The notes under the pieces: generated by a model | The model's input: only the letters and a program-made list of their open reading frames with translations | Databases searched by the model: none | Told to the model about the DNA's origin: nothing | Part shown: positions 17,822 to 27,452 of the stretch, in pieces | Layout: the number at the start of each line of letters is the position of its first letter | Numbering within the stretch: position 1 is the first letter of the stretch | Assembly (NCBI GenBank): GCA_037133475.1 | Contig: JBAXOB010000022.1 | Span: 1 to 64,000, forward strand | Source of the DNA: CAIVAT01 sp037133475 | Lineage (GTDB): Bacteria > Bacteroidota > Bacteroidia > Bacteroidales > FEN-979 | Direction of reading: 5' to 3' | Length of the DNA stretch: 64,000 nucleotides | Translations under genes and position numbers: made by a program

Positions 17822-18802
17822 CTATTTCAGCTTTTGCAATTCAGAAGTAACCTGTTCAGGTTTGATGGTCACATAGCCCGCTTCATTGACAAACTTCTGT
17901 CCATCCGAAAGCAGCCATTGCAGGAAATTCAAAACCAGTTTATTGGTGGGTTTGCCCCCTGAGACCAGGTAGAGGTCGCGGGCCGGCGGCGAGGGATACC
18001 TGCCATCATTGATGGCTTGCATCACCTTATCGATATTGTCGTAAAAGTTCTCCTCCGGGTCGATTTTGCCGTTGCCGTTAAGGTCGATGGGTACCACCGC
18101 GAGTCCCGGGTAAATTTTCCGGCTCTGCATTTCGTAAACAAACCCCAGGTTGTTGTACCCGATGGCACCAGCATTCTTCCTGACTGCGTCAGCCACACCG
18201 GGATCGCCATTGACGCCCAGTCCAAGGATATCCTCCTGTTTCTTGTTGTTCAGGTATTTGGCCCACATGTCGGCAGCCCCGCAGGCATCGGAGCGGGTAA
18301 AGACCTGCAAATCGGCCCTGGAATTATTCCCGGCAGCCTGGCCCCATGTTTTGATATTGCCGCTGATGAAGATATCATAGAACTTCTCCTTCGTCAGCCC
18401 CCTGGCCTTAAGGTCGGCCAGGACCGGGTTGCCGGCATTGATGGTAGGCAGAACGGCATCCTTGGCGATGGCGATCCACCAGGCGCCCCTTGCCTGCTCT
18501 TCAGGGCTTACCGCCTTGGAATACATTCCCAGGTCGACCATTTTGTTGAGGGCATCGGTCATCCCCTTGCCAGCGCCACCGGCAGAGACGTTGATGGTAA
18601 CCCTGGGATGGAGTTTCTGGAAAACCTCGGCACATTTAACCACCAGCGGATAGAGGGCAAATGCGCCCGAAATGGTGATCTTCCCCTTTAGGGTATCCCC
18701 TCCCGCGGTATTATTCCCCGGCTGGTTACAGGATGGGAAAATGGTCGCCGAAAGCATTCCGGCGAACAGGATCGAAATAAATATCAGGCTCTTAAGCTTC
18801 AT
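17822..18802 (-). CDS. pstS: Phosphate-binding lipoprotein PstS
   Basis: A lipoprotein signal ends at FPSC with Cys25 as the predicted lipid-attachment site. The mature protein has the phosphate-binding protein fold: ISGAFALYPLVVKCAEVF (near 44), VSAGGAGKGMTDAL (near 75-88, the phosphate-contacting SGxG-type loop) and TRSDACGAADMWAKYL (near 168). It is the first gene of the pstSCAB operon. Minus-strand TACTTTG about 25 bp upstream of the ATG resembles a shortened -7 element. An insert with NGNGKIDPEENFYDN looks like a Ca-binding loop, which is unusual but harmless. Confidence 0.92.
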   Translation of the reverse strand: MKLKSLIFISILFAGMLSATIFPSCNQPGNNTAGGDTLKGKITISGAFALYPLVVKCAEVFQKLHPRVTINVSAGGAGKGMTDALNKMVDLGMYSKAVSPEEQARGAWWIAIAKDAVLPTINAGNPVLADLKARGLTKEKFYDIFISGNIKTWGQAAGNNSRADLQVFTRSDACGAADMWAKYLNNKKQEDILGLGVNGDPGVADAVRKNAGAIGYNNLGFVYEMQSRKIYPGLAVVPIDLNGNGKIDPEENFYDNIDKVMQAINDGRYPSPPARDLYLVSGGKPTNKLVLNFLQWLLSDGQKFVNEAGYVTIKPEQVTSELQKLK

Positions 18803-18876
18803 CGGTCTGTGGTTTTAACAAAGTAAAGTTAAATCATTCTGTTGGTTCCTGAAGCAGGGAGGAAAAAAATATTAGG

Positions 18877-19845
18877 TTACTCGGCTAAAAAGTGGTTGAT
18901 GATATCCTCCACTCTCACTCCTTCGGCTTCTGCTTTATAGTTCCGGACGATCCGGTGCCGTAGCACCGAAGTGGCCACCGCTCTTACATCTTCGATGTCG
19001 GGGGAATATTTCCCGTTGAGTACGGCATGGCATTTGGCGCCCAAGATGAGATACTGCGATGCCCTCGGGCCTGCGCCCCACGTCAGGTAATCGTTGGCCC
19101 ACGATTTGATTTTACCGGGTTTGGGACGGGTCAGGGAGACCAGGTTGACGGCATAATGGAATACATTGTCGGGAACAGGTACCTTGCGGATCAGGTTTTG
19201 AAAAAACAGGATCTCTTCAGCGGTCAGCACCACCGAAGGCAAAACAGTCTTTTCGGTGGTGGTTGCCTTCACAATCCTGACCTCCTCCTCAAACGAGGGA
19301 TAATCAAGCCAGATATTGAACATGAAGCGGTCCAGCTGGGCTTCCGGTAACGGATAGGTGCCCTCCTGTTCGATCGGGTTCTGGGTAGCCAGCACGAAAA
19401 AGGGCTCCTCCAGGTGGTAACTTGTGCCTGCCACCGTAACAGCCTTTTCCTGCATGGCTTCCAATAAGGCCGACTGGGTTTTTGGCGGGGTCCGGTTAAT
19501 CTCATCCGCCAGGATGATATTGGCAAAAACTGGTCCCTTGATGAACCTGAAATGACGGTTTTCATCGAGGATCTCGGTACCGATGATATCGGAAGGCATC
19601 AGGTCGGGTGTAAACTGAATCCTGTGATAACTCAACCCGAGCGCCTGCGACAGGGTATTCACCATCAATGTCTTTGCCAGGCCGGGCACGCCTACCAGCA
19701 AACAGTGTCCCTTGCAGAAGATGGCAATCAAAAGATTTTTCACCACCTCATCCTGACCCACGATAACTTTGGAAATTTCAGCTTTTAAAAGGGAATATTT
19801 TTCAACAAGTGCATCAACTGCCTGAACATCCGACGAAAACTGCAT
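18877..19845 (-). CDS. MoxR-family AAA+ ATPase (322 aa)
   Basis: The protein has Walker A GVPGLAKT (near 54-61), Walker B ILADEINRTPPKTQSALLEAM, sensor 1 LATQNPIEQEGTYPLPEAQLDRFMF and the C-terminal lid. MoxR ATPases act as chaperones for metal insertion or protein complex assembly, often with von Willebrand A-domain partners. No such partner gene is adjacent. Here it is the last gene of the guaB/periplasmic folding-factor cluster, 11 bp after the SurA-like gene, which suggests co-transcription with envelope biogenesis functions. Confidence 0.93.
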   Translation of the reverse strand: MQFSSDVQAVDALVEKYSLLKAEISKVIVGQDEVVKNLLIAIFCKGHCLLVGVPGLAKTLMVNTLSQALGLSYHRIQFTPDLMPSDIIGTEILDENRHFRFIKGPVFANIILADEINRTPPKTQSALLEAMQEKAVTVAGTSYHLEEPFFVLATQNPIEQEGTYPLPEAQLDRFMFNIWLDYPSFEEEVRIVKATTTEKTVLPSVVLTAEEILFFQNLIRKVPVPDNVFHYAVNLVSLTRPKPGKIKSWANDYLTWGAGPRASQYLILGAKCHAVLNGKYSPDIEDVRAVATSVLRHRIVRNYKAEAEGVRVEDIINHFLAE

Positions 19846-19856
19846 GATTTAGCTAT

Positions 19857-21215
19857 TTAGTTTTTGATCCATTGACGCTGAAAGGTACATTGTGTGAAAT
19901 TGCCCATGATGGCCACATAGGTTTTTTTCAACTTCATGGTGATCCAGTCATCCACCATGGTGTTTTTTTTCTTTTCCAGCGCCACTTCCTGGATTCGCGC
20001 ATAGTCCTGTTCCAGGTTCGCCTTGTGGGGACTGGTGCGCGATTTAAGGTAATAAATACGGTAGTCCTGCTTTCCCCGTTCGGTGGTCAGCACGGGGGCC
20101 GACAGGTCACCGACCTTCAGCTTGTCGATCACAAAGAAGATCTTGGCATCGATCTGGCTCGTTTCGAATTTGCTGTTCCCGGTCACGGGATTCACCATCA
20201 GGCCGCCGCTGTTCTTCCCGGGATCATCGGAATAATAGACCACGGCCTGGTCGAAGGTCATCTTCTTTTTTTCGATCAGGGAGGCAACGCTGTCGAGAAA
20301 GACCTTTGCCTTTGTCAGGTTTACCAGCGCCACTTTGGGCTGCAGCAGGATATGCCTCACGTTGATATATTCACCGCGGCGTTCAATCATCTGGATGAGG
20401 TGAAAGCCATCCTCGGTCTCGACGGTTTCAGAAACCTCGCCGGGTTTCAGTTTGAAGGCTGCCGCTTCGAATTCAGGGCGCATCTCACCTCTCTTGAACA
20501 TGCCGAGTTCGCCTCCCTGCTTGGAGGAACCCGGGTCTTCGGAATAAAGGACGGCGAGCGTGCTGAAATCATCTCCCTTGGCAAACCGTTCCCTGAATCC
20601 CTTTAATTTATCCCTGACTACCTGTTTCTCTGCATCGCCGATTTCAGGCTGCTTTACAATCATGCCGATCTCCAGTTCAGAATTGATCAGTGGGATGCTG
20701 TCCTTGGGAAGCTTTTTAAAATAGGCCTTCACCTCGGATGGCGTGATCGAAGCATCCTTGGTGATCTTCCGCTGCTCCTCATCGGTCAGCATCGTCTCCT
20801 TGATCATATCCCTGAAATCGTTCTTGATCTCGAGCAGCGACTTCCCGAAATGTTCCTCCAGCCGCTCCGGCGTACCGGCCTGGGAGATGAAGTAACGCAT
20901 CCTCCGGTCCATTTCCATTTCAACCTGGGTGTCGGAGATCTTGATACTGTCAACCTGCGCCTGGTGCAGCAACAGCTTCTGAAGCATCAGGTTTTCAAAA
21001 ATCTGGCATTTGAGCTTCGTGGCCGTTCCCAGGATATTTCCCTGGCTGCGGACCTGCAGGTATTGATTCTCGATATCGGATTTCAGAATGACATTCCCCC
21101 CAACGACAGCCACCAGGCCATCCACGACGGTGTCGTTCTGTGACCGGGCCATCTTGGGCATCATAGCTGCCGAGGTAAGAATAATAAAAACCAGTAAAAG
21201 GTGCAGAATTTTCAT
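19857..21215 (-). CDS. SurA-like periplasmic peptidyl-prolyl isomerase (452 aa)
   Basis: A signal peptide (MKILHLLLVFIILTSAAMM..) is followed by a SurA N-terminal chaperone domain: VDGLVAVVGGNVILKSDIENQ is the classic SurA start. Two parvulin-type regions follow, one near 170-290 (ELEIGMIVKQPE...YSEDPGSSKQGGELGMFKRGEM...GFHLIQMIERRGEYINVRHIL) and one near 285-400 (NVRHILLQPKV...YYSDDPGKNSGGLMVNP). SurA proteins escort outer-membrane proteins through the periplasm. It lies in a run of three folding-factor genes and precedes moxR by 11 bp. I infer an envelope-biogenesis role. Confidence 0.9.
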   Translation of the reverse strand: MKILHLLLVFIILTSAAMMPKMARSQNDTVVDGLVAVVGGNVILKSDIENQYLQVRSQGNILGTATKLKCQIFENLMLQKLLLHQAQVDSIKISDTQVEMEMDRRMRYFISQAGTPERLEEHFGKSLLEIKNDFRDMIKETMLTDEEQRKITKDASITPSEVKAYFKKLPKDSIPLINSELEIGMIVKQPEIGDAEKQVVRDKLKGFRERFAKGDDFSTLAVLYSEDPGSSKQGGELGMFKRGEMRPEFEAAAFKLKPGEVSETVETEDGFHLIQMIERRGEYINVRHILLQPKVALVNLTKAKVFLDSVASLIEKKKMTFDQAVVYYSDDPGKNSGGLMVNPVTGNSKFETSQIDAKIFFVIDKLKVGDLSAPVLTTERGKQDYRIYYLKSRTSPHKANLEQDYARIQEVALEKKKNTMVDDWITMKLKKTYVAIMGNFTQCTFQRQWIKN

Positions 21216-21243
21216 TGTTTATAATTTTGGGATCATGATCCCA

Positions 21244-22083
21244 TTAATAGATTTCGAAGACATTTTTCTTTTGTGCATTGGCAAAGATAAAATCCTGCAT
21301 ACGGCTGATCAGTTCAATCTTACGCTTGTTAAGGATGATATCGCGGATTCTCTGTTTTTCAAAACTCAGCGGCGAGGTGGATTCCTTGATCTTGAAATCC
21401 TTAAATCTAACCAGGTAAACAAACAGCGAATCCTGGTATTCAAGCTCCCGGTGATTTTTCAGGAAATCCTCCTGGTTGTATGATTTAATAGGGATCTGCT
21501 TAAGCAGGTCGCTGAACAACAACCAATTTTGATTATCCAAAAAATAATCGGATGCCTGTTTTTCACAAAGATCGGCAAGTTTGTTTTTATCGTCCTGATT
21601 ATCGGAACTCAGCAGTTTTTTTATCTGCTTCGACCAGGCCGATTTCAACGGCAGTTTCACATACTGAATCTGCACGATGTTATCTTTCAGCAAAAAATTC
21701 TGCTGGTTGGCGTCATAATAATTCTGGATCTCCTCATCCGTCACCAGGGTATCCAGGGTTTGCCTGACCAGCGCATTTTCATATTCATAGATGGTTAGCG
21801 AATTCTTGTAGTTTTCAAGCTGTTTCGTGAAATCGAGCTGTGAACTGGTCAGGTTTTTCTGGGCCTGCTGCAGGATAAGCCGCTGGCGGATCCAGTTTTC
21901 AATAAACCCGCGTGTGATCACAAGACTGTCCTTGGCCAGCGTGCCGGGGGTTACAATCCCCTTTACATCCGATTCATAAAGATAGTCATTGTAGACCCTT
22001 GCTAAAACCCGCTCTGTTTTTTTTTTGAAAAAGGAGGAGCAGGAGGCAGCAAGAATTAAAAGGAAAATAAGTGTTTTATTCAA
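21244..22083 (-). CDS. SurA-N-like lipoprotein lacking a parvulin domain (279 aa)
   Basis: A short lipoprotein signal ends LAASC (Cys15). The mature part begins VLARVYNDYLYESDVKGIV, a SurA/PpiD-type N-terminal motif, and continues as a helical chaperone-like domain (FIENWIRQRLILQQAQKNL near 60-80). The parvulin signature seen in both neighbours (HIL...GGDLG...G-Y-H-I) is missing. It therefore probably chaperones rather than isomerises. It lies 6 bp from the upstream 663-aa PPIase gene and 28 bp before the SurA-like gene. The lipid anchor might tether a chaperone at the outer or inner membrane, but this is inference. Confidence 0.75.
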   Translation of the reverse strand: MNKTLIFLLILAASCSSFFKKKTERVLARVYNDYLYESDVKGIVTPGTLAKDSLVITRGFIENWIRQRLILQQAQKNLTSSQLDFTKQLENYKNSLTIYEYENALVRQTLDTLVTDEEIQNYYDANQQNFLLKDNIVQIQYVKLPLKSAWSKQIKKLLSSDNQDDKNKLADLCEKQASDYFLDNQNWLLFSDLLKQIPIKSYNQEDFLKNHRELEYQDSLFVYLVRFKDFKIKESTSPLSFEKQRIRDIILNKRKIELISRMQDFIFANAQKKNVFEIY

Positions 22084-22089
22084 TGGACG

Positions 22090-24081
22090 CTATTTAATTT
22101 TTGCAAGCACATCCCGTTTGACCTCAACCGGGTATTTGGCTCTCAATGACAGAATCCATTCTTTTTCAAGGAAATTCTGGTAGTCGGCCGTGATGAGTCC
22201 GCGGGCTTCGTGGAGCTCCTTCACTTCAGGTTTCAACACCTTCCTGACGTTGACAAACACGGTGGTTCCATTGCTTACCAGGTCGTGTGACAAGCCGGGT
22301 ACCCAGGCAATCGTGTCGATCACCCTGTTTTCCTTGTGGCTGAATTTGGCAGTTTCAATGGTCAGTATCTTTAACGTATCGCCATTGATCTCCTTCAGCA
22401 GGTCGGTGTCGGATAATCCCGACTGGATAAAGTTCTTGACTTTCTGGACCAATTTAGCATCCTTGACGGTATAGATACTGGCATCAAGGCGGTTGTCCCA
22501 CATGTAGTTGTTCTTGTTTTTCTGGTAAAAGTCCTTGAGGCCCACGGTATCTTTAACTGCTTTTGACCATACCTTCTGGTCGGTAAGGTCAAAGAGGAGA
22601 ATCCCGTCGCGGTATTCGGTCATCAGCGCCTTAAATTCAGGATATTTGGACTCGAGCTGTGAATTTTCCCATTTCAGGAGGCTTTCATCAACAAACTCGG
22701 AATACTGTTTGTTCACGTAATAGTCGATCTTCATTTTATCCTGCTTATGCTGGTTTGTGGCAAGGAAGTCGGCAAAATCCTTTTGTAAAAAGGACATGTT
22801 GCCAACCTTGCAGAGCACCTTTGTAAGATCCTTAGCCTGTGACGCCTGCCATTTTCCGAAAAAGATGCTGTCGGTAACCACCTTGTAGAATTCTTTGAGG
22901 GCTTCCTGGTTGTCGGTTACCGGGTAATCCTTGCGGATCCGGGCAAGCACAACCGCGCGGGTCTGGTTTCCGCGGCTGTCTTTAATGACTTTTTGTTTCA
23001 GTTCAGCCTTTTCCTCATCAAGTGTCCGGGTGGTTTTTTTCTCGATCAGTTTAACGATATGCCAGCCATAAGGTGTCAGGATTGGTTTGGTATAATCGCC
23101 GGCATTATTCAGTGAATAGATGGCATCCACGAATTCAGGGACCATCCTGTTAACGCCGAAGGCTGGCAACACGCCACCCTTGGCGGCCGAGCCCTTGTCT
23201 TCGGAATTGGCCTTTACCAGATCTTCAAAGTTTCCGCCGGCAACCAAACGCTGGTAGACGGAATCGATACGCTTGTGGACCCTTGCTGAATCCTCGCTGG
23301 TAGCGCTTTTAGGAATACTCATAAAGATATGGGCAACGGTAACCTTGCCCAAAGCAGGCCGGCGGGCTGTCACCTTGATCAGGTGATAGCCATATTCGGT
23401 ATGCACCAGGCTGGACACCTTCCCTACTTCGGTATTATAAGCCCCGTTTTCAAAGGGATATACCATGTCAAACACGGCAAAAAAGCCAAGATCACCGTGG
23501 TTGCCTTTCAGGAAAGGATGCTGCTGGTTGGCTTCGCGATCCTTGGCCGAGGGATCTTCGGAGAATTCGGTTGCGAGCGCTTCAAACGATTCGCCCTTTA
23601 ACAGTTTTTCCCTGACCGACATGGCTTTGTTGTAGGCGGCTAGGGTATCTTCAGGAGTGGGTTCAGGTTTCAGCCGGAAGAAGATATGGCTGGCGCGGAG
23701 ATCGGTTTTCCCGCGTTCATAGGCCTCCTGGATCAGATGGTTAAGGGTAGCCTCATCGGTAAAATAGGGTTTTGCAAGCTGATCACGGTAACCGTTGAGC
23801 TCATTGCGGAAAGAGCTGACGGTATCGAGTCCGAGTTCCTCTGCCTGCCTGACCTTAAGTTTGAAATTGATGAACAGGTCAAGGTACTCTTCCAATGACT
23901 TTTTATCAATAGTTTCGCCCTTGATATTATTTTTCTGGTATATGTTCATAAATTCCCCTACCTGAACCGGCTTCCCGGCAATGGTCATGAGCACTTCCTC
24001 ATTTTTAACCTGGGCAGATGCCGTAATAAACGAGACGAGTAATAAAAGCGACAGTACAATTTTTCCTTTCAGGCTATTCAT
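22090..24081 (-). CDS. PpiD/SurA-like peptidyl-prolyl isomerase with two parvulin domains (663 aa)
   Basis: A cleavable signal (MNSLKGKIVLSLLLLVSFITASAQ) is followed by an N-terminal SurA-like helical region. The first parvulin domain spans about 130-240 (ASHIFFRLKP...FSEDPSAKD...HGDLGFFAVFDM...YGYHLIKVTARRP). The second spans about 250-350 (VAHIFMSIPK...NSEDKGSAAKGGVLPAFG...YGWHIVKLIEKK). The rest (360-663) is helical and typical of PpiD-like folding factors. The protein acts in the periplasm on exported proteins. It is 88 bp downstream of guaB and heads the three folding-factor genes. Confidence 0.9.
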   Translation of the reverse strand: MNSLKGKIVLSLLLLVSFITASAQVKNEEVLMTIAGKPVQVGEFMNIYQKNNIKGETIDKKSLEEYLDLFINFKLKVRQAEELGLDTVSSFRNELNGYRDQLAKPYFTDEATLNHLIQEAYERGKTDLRASHIFFRLKPEPTPEDTLAAYNKAMSVREKLLKGESFEALATEFSEDPSAKDREANQQHPFLKGNHGDLGFFAVFDMVYPFENGAYNTEVGKVSSLVHTEYGYHLIKVTARRPALGKVTVAHIFMSIPKSATSEDSARVHKRIDSVYQRLVAGGNFEDLVKANSEDKGSAAKGGVLPAFGVNRMVPEFVDAIYSLNNAGDYTKPILTPYGWHIVKLIEKKTTRTLDEEKAELKQKVIKDSRGNQTRAVVLARIRKDYPVTDNQEALKEFYKVVTDSIFFGKWQASQAKDLTKVLCKVGNMSFLQKDFADFLATNQHKQDKMKIDYYVNKQYSEFVDESLLKWENSQLESKYPEFKALMTEYRDGILLFDLTDQKVWSKAVKDTVGLKDFYQKNKNNYMWDNRLDASIYTVKDAKLVQKVKNFIQSGLSDTDLLKEINGDTLKILTIETAKFSHKENRVIDTIAWVPGLSHDLVSNGTTVFVNVRKVLKPEVKELHEARGLITADYQNFLEKEWILSLRAKYPVEVKRDVLAKIK

Positions 24082-24169
24082 TTTTTAACGGTATTTTAGT
24101 TCGACAATTAGACTAACGACAAGAATCCTAATTAATTTTATTTGAAAATATTATTGGTTTATAAACCGT

Positions 24170-25636
24170 TTACCTGCTGTAATTGGGTGCTTCACTGATG
24201 ATGGTAACATCGTGCGGATGGCTTTCGGCAACACCGGCTGCAGAAATTTTGATAAACTTGGCCTGTTGCAGGTTGCCGATGGTCTGCGACCCGGTATAGC
24301 CCATGCCCGCCTTAAGGCCTCCAACCATCTGGTAGATTACCTCTGAAAGAGAGCCCTTGTAGGGAACCCTGCCGACGATACCTTCCGGGACAAGCTTCTT
24401 GATGTCGTCCTCCACATCCTGGAAATAGCGGTCCTTGGAGCCCTGCTGCATGGCTTCAATAGAGCCCATGCCACGGTATGTCTTGAATTTCCGGCCTTCA
24501 AAGATCACGGTTGCTCCGGGCGATTCATCCACGCCGGCGAACAAAGAGCCTGCCATGATCGAATGAGCTCCGCCTGCCAGCGCTTTCACGATGTCGCCGG
24601 TATACCTGATGCCGCCATCGGCGATGGCCGGGACACCGCTGCCTTTCAAGGCAGCCGTGACATCATAGATGGCCGAAAGCTGGGGAACCCCGATCCCGGC
24701 AATAATGCGGGTAGTACAGATCGATCCGGGACCGATCCCGATCTTGACCCCGTCAACACCCAGTTTGGCCAGGTCCCTGGCTGCCTCGGCCGTGCCGATG
24801 TTGCCAATGATCAGGTCCACGTCGGGATAGGCTGCTTTTACGCGCTTAGCCATCTCCATCACGCCGCGCGAATGGCCGTGCGCCGTATCGATCACGATGG
24901 CATCCACGTTTTCACGCACCAGGGCGGCAACCCGCTCCAGGGTGTCGGCCGTAACCCCCACCCCTGCTGCTACGCGAAGCCGTCCGAGACTGTCCTTGCA
25001 GGCATTCGGCCGCGCCTTGACCTTCAGGATATCCTTGTAGGTGATCAGCCCGATCAGCTTGTTTTGCTTGTCAACAACCGGCAGCTTTTCAATCTTGTGC
25101 TGCTGCAGGATCGCCTCGGCCTGTTCGAAATCGGTGAACTCGCTGATGGTGATGACGTTTTTGGTCATCACCTCGGTGACGGGCCTCATATGGTCGCGTT
25201 CGAAGCGGAGGTCACGGTTGGTCACGATACCAACCAGTTTGTTATGGTCGTTGGTGACGGGGATGCCGCCGATGCTGAATTCCTTCATCATCGCCAGGGC
25301 ATCGCCCACGAGGGCATTTTCGCGCAGGGTTACAGGTTGTAGGATCATCCCGTTTTCGGCACGTTTTACCTTTCGTACCTGCAAGGCCTGATCTTCGATC
25401 GACATGTTCTTGTGCAAAACGCCGATTCCACCCTCCTGGGCCATGGCAATCGCCATGCGCGATTCGGTCACCGTATCCATGGCAGCCGAAACAATGGGAA
25501 TATTCAGTCTGATATTTCTGGAAAAGAGGGTGGAAACGTCCACCTCCCGCGGAAGTACTTCGGAATAGGCAGGTACAAGCAACACATCGTCATATGTCAA
25601 CCCCTCACCCCTGAATTTATCTGAATTTAGGAACAT
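24170..25636 (-). CDS. guaB: Inosine-5'-monophosphate dehydrogenase
   Basis: GuaB oxidises IMP to XMP with NAD, the first committed step of GMP synthesis. The 488-residue protein has the N-terminal GLTYDDVLLVPAYSEVLP, two CBS domains inserted at about 90-205, the catalytic loop GIGPGSICTTRIIAGIGVPQ with the active-site Cys, and the flap-region GSKDRYFQ. A TTG codon at 25645 would add three residues; the ATG at 25634-25636 (MFLNSDKFRGEG) is chosen because it matches the usual family start. A -7 element lies at 25657-25664. The folding-factor genes that follow are a typical Bacteroidota neighbourhood. Confidence 0.97.
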   Translation of the reverse strand: MFLNSDKFRGEGLTYDDVLLVPAYSEVLPREVDVSTLFSRNIRLNIPIVSAAMDTVTESRMAIAMAQEGGIGVLHKNMSIEDQALQVRKVKRAENGMILQPVTLRENALVGDALAMMKEFSIGGIPVTNDHNKLVGIVTNRDLRFERDHMRPVTEVMTKNVITISEFTDFEQAEAILQQHKIEKLPVVDKQNKLIGLITYKDILKVKARPNACKDSLGRLRVAAGVGVTADTLERVAALVRENVDAIVIDTAHGHSRGVMEMAKRVKAAYPDVDLIIGNIGTAEAARDLAKLGVDGVKIGIGPGSICTTRIIAGIGVPQLSAIYDVTAALKGSGVPAIADGGIRYTGDIVKALAGGAHSIMAGSLFAGVDESPGATVIFEGRKFKTYRGMGSIEAMQQGSKDRYFQDVEDDIKKLVPEGIVGRVPYKGSLSEVIYQMVGGLKAGMGYTGSQTIGNLQQAKFIKISAAGVAESHPHDVTIISEAPNYSR

Positions 25637-25656
25637 ATGTATCAAAATTAAGTGTG

Positions 25657-25664
25657 CAAATGTA
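25657..25664 (-). promoter_or_regulatory. -7 promoter element of guaB
   Basis: On the minus strand this reads TACATTTG, an exact TAnnTTTG match, 21-28 bp upstream of the chosen guaB ATG. The implied transcript leader is short (about 15 nt). No good -33 TTG is seen. Confidence 0.45.
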
Positions 25665-25690
25665 CGAAATTTTCTAATTTAAAATGATTA

Positions 25691-25760
25691 TAATAAAAAC
25701 TGCAGGACCCACTCCCGACCCCCTGCCTGTATGGGCGCAGGGGCCGGAAATGGGTGCTGC
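25691..25760 (-). terminator. Rho-independent terminator of the seven-heme cytochrome gene
   Basis: Read on the minus strand, a GC-rich hairpin (perfect core CCCCTGC/GCAGGGG, extended imperfectly by ACCCA/TGGGT) is followed by a TTTTTATTATAAT tract at 25699 and below. It lies 22 bp beyond the cytochrome stop and separates it from guaB. Confidence 0.6.
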
Positions 25761-25782
25761 CGGGGTCTCAAAAAATCAGGAA

Positions 25783-27273
25783 TCAGGGATATAATTCGCG
25801 GTGACATTCGGTACAGAAAAAGGTCTTCCATTTATCCTTGATATCGATCGGATGCTGGAATTCCATCTGGTTGTCGACAGTGGAATACTGCATTTTTCCG
25901 GTCGGTCCCTGGGCAATGATGGTATGGCACATGTTGCAGTCCTTGGGAATCACCTTTCCCTTCTCGCTTTTGTGGCGGTCGGAATGGCATCTGAAACAGC
26001 CGTCCGACTCCAGGTGGCCGATATGGTTGAGATATTTGTTGGAGGAGGCGCGCATGTAAGGAAACACGTTCAGAGAAAAGGCGCTTTCGATCCCCGCGAT
26101 GGCCTTGTCGATCAACGGCTTTTGCGATTTATATATGGAAGGATACCCGTGTTTATAAAAATTGTTGATACTGTCGCGGATGTAGGTGAAGGCCGAATCC
26201 TGGTTGCTGAAGTTGCCCTTCAGTACATTCATGGCCACCTTTTTGATAAACGGGAGTTCCTGGGGAATATCGCCGGTGAGCATGGCATTGTCAAAATAGA
26301 CGATAGGCGATTTATAGGAATGCGACGGGCGGTTATGGCAGTCCATGCAGTCCATGACCCGGTGCGGCAGGGTGTCGATTGCCTTTTTATCCAGCATATT
26401 ATCGGTATCCTGGAAGATCTGAACATCGCCGGTCTTCAGGTTGGTGTACTTTACCCAGGGAATCGATTCCCGGTCCTTGCCCGGGGAGATATATTCAATC
26501 CGCATATCGGAGTTGATATGCCAGTGGATACCCTCTTTCAGGCCCAGGGGGCTGTAATTGGGGCCGATCTTCATCAGCATGGAATAGTTGATCTCGGTAT
26601 TCAGCGAATCGGTAAGATAAACCCGCTGGCTGCGGAGTTTCCTGGCATAGAATTTCTGCGGCCAGTGACAGCGTTCGCAGGTTTCGCGGGCAGGGCGCAG
26701 GTTATGGATCGGCGTTTCGATCGGCTGCGAATATTTGTGGAAGATCACCGAATAAACCTGGTATAATCCCGACAGTTTAGACTTCACATACCATCCGGCC
26801 CCCTCGCCCACGTGACACTCGACGCAGGCAACGCGTGCATGCGGAGAATGCAGGTAGGTGACATATTCCGGCTCCATCACCTTGTGACAGAGCTTGCCGC
26901 AGAACTCAACCGACTCGGTATAGTTGAAGGCCTCATAACTACCCATGGCCGAAACGATCAGGAACATAAAGGTGAAGATCGAAATCATCACCAGCTTCTG
27001 CCGCTGGCGGGGAACATTCATGTCGAGAACCGGCCAGCGCTGGCTCGGATCATGCGTTTTTTTACGGTTGATCAGCATCCCGACCGGGATCATCAGTAAA
27101 CCGATCACCATGATCGTGGGGAGAATGATGTAGGTGAATATCCCGTTATAGGGATTCTGATGTTCGGTCATCAGCGCCTGGACAAATAATACCAGGATGA
27201 GAATCAGACTGTTGATGGCAAAAATAAAACCGGTGATACTGATCCAGTTCGAAATGGATTTTGGTAATTTCAT
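25783..27273 (-). CDS. Membrane-anchored seven-heme cytochrome c, NapC/NirT-related (496 aa)
   Basis: Three hydrophobic helices (about 13-35, 45-68, 94-112) anchor a periplasmic domain with seven heme-binding motifs: CGKLCH (CX3CH, near 128), CVECH (153), CERCH (198), CMDCH (310), CFRCH (426), CNMCH (446) and CTECH (488). The first two, with KVMEPEY and HSPHARVACVECHVGEG, resemble the start of NapC/NirT quinol dehydrogenases. This family commonly moves electrons from menaquinol to periplasmic partners. The partner is not encoded nearby: the gene is alone between a divergent T9SS cargo gene and guaB. The CX3CH first motif is seen in such proteins and should not be read as a lost heme site. Its substrate is unknown. 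Confidence 0.87.
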   Translation of the reverse strand: MKLPKSISNWISITGFIFAINSLILILVLFVQALMTEHQNPYNGIFTYIILPTIMVIGLLMIPVGMLINRKKTHDPSQRWPVLDMNVPRQRQKLVMISIFTFMFLIVSAMGSYEAFNYTESVEFCGKLCHKVMEPEYVTYLHSPHARVACVECHVGEGAGWYVKSKLSGLYQVYSVIFHKYSQPIETPIHNLRPARETCERCHWPQKFYARKLRSQRVYLTDSLNTEINYSMLMKIGPNYSPLGLKEGIHWHINSDMRIEYISPGKDRESIPWVKYTNLKTGDVQIFQDTDNMLDKKAIDTLPHRVMDCMDCHNRPSHSYKSPIVYFDNAMLTGDIPQELPFIKKVAMNVLKGNFSNQDSAFTYIRDSINNFYKHGYPSIYKSQKPLIDKAIAGIESAFSLNVFPYMRASSNKYLNHIGHLESDGCFRCHSDRHKSEKGKVIPKDCNMCHTIIAQGPTGKMQYSTVDNQMEFQHPIDIKDKWKTFFCTECHRELYP

Positions 27274-27452
27274 ATTTGTTTTTAATTTAGAATGTTTCTA
27301 TTTAACATGCTGTAAATGAGCAGATAAAATTACTCATAATTCTGACAAATCAAAGCGGACTCTCTTTTATTTGTGAAAAAATAAACATGAAATTATTCAT
27401 GCCTGAAATGCTATTCCCTGGCTTCCACTGATTTATTTTATATTTCCAGAGA

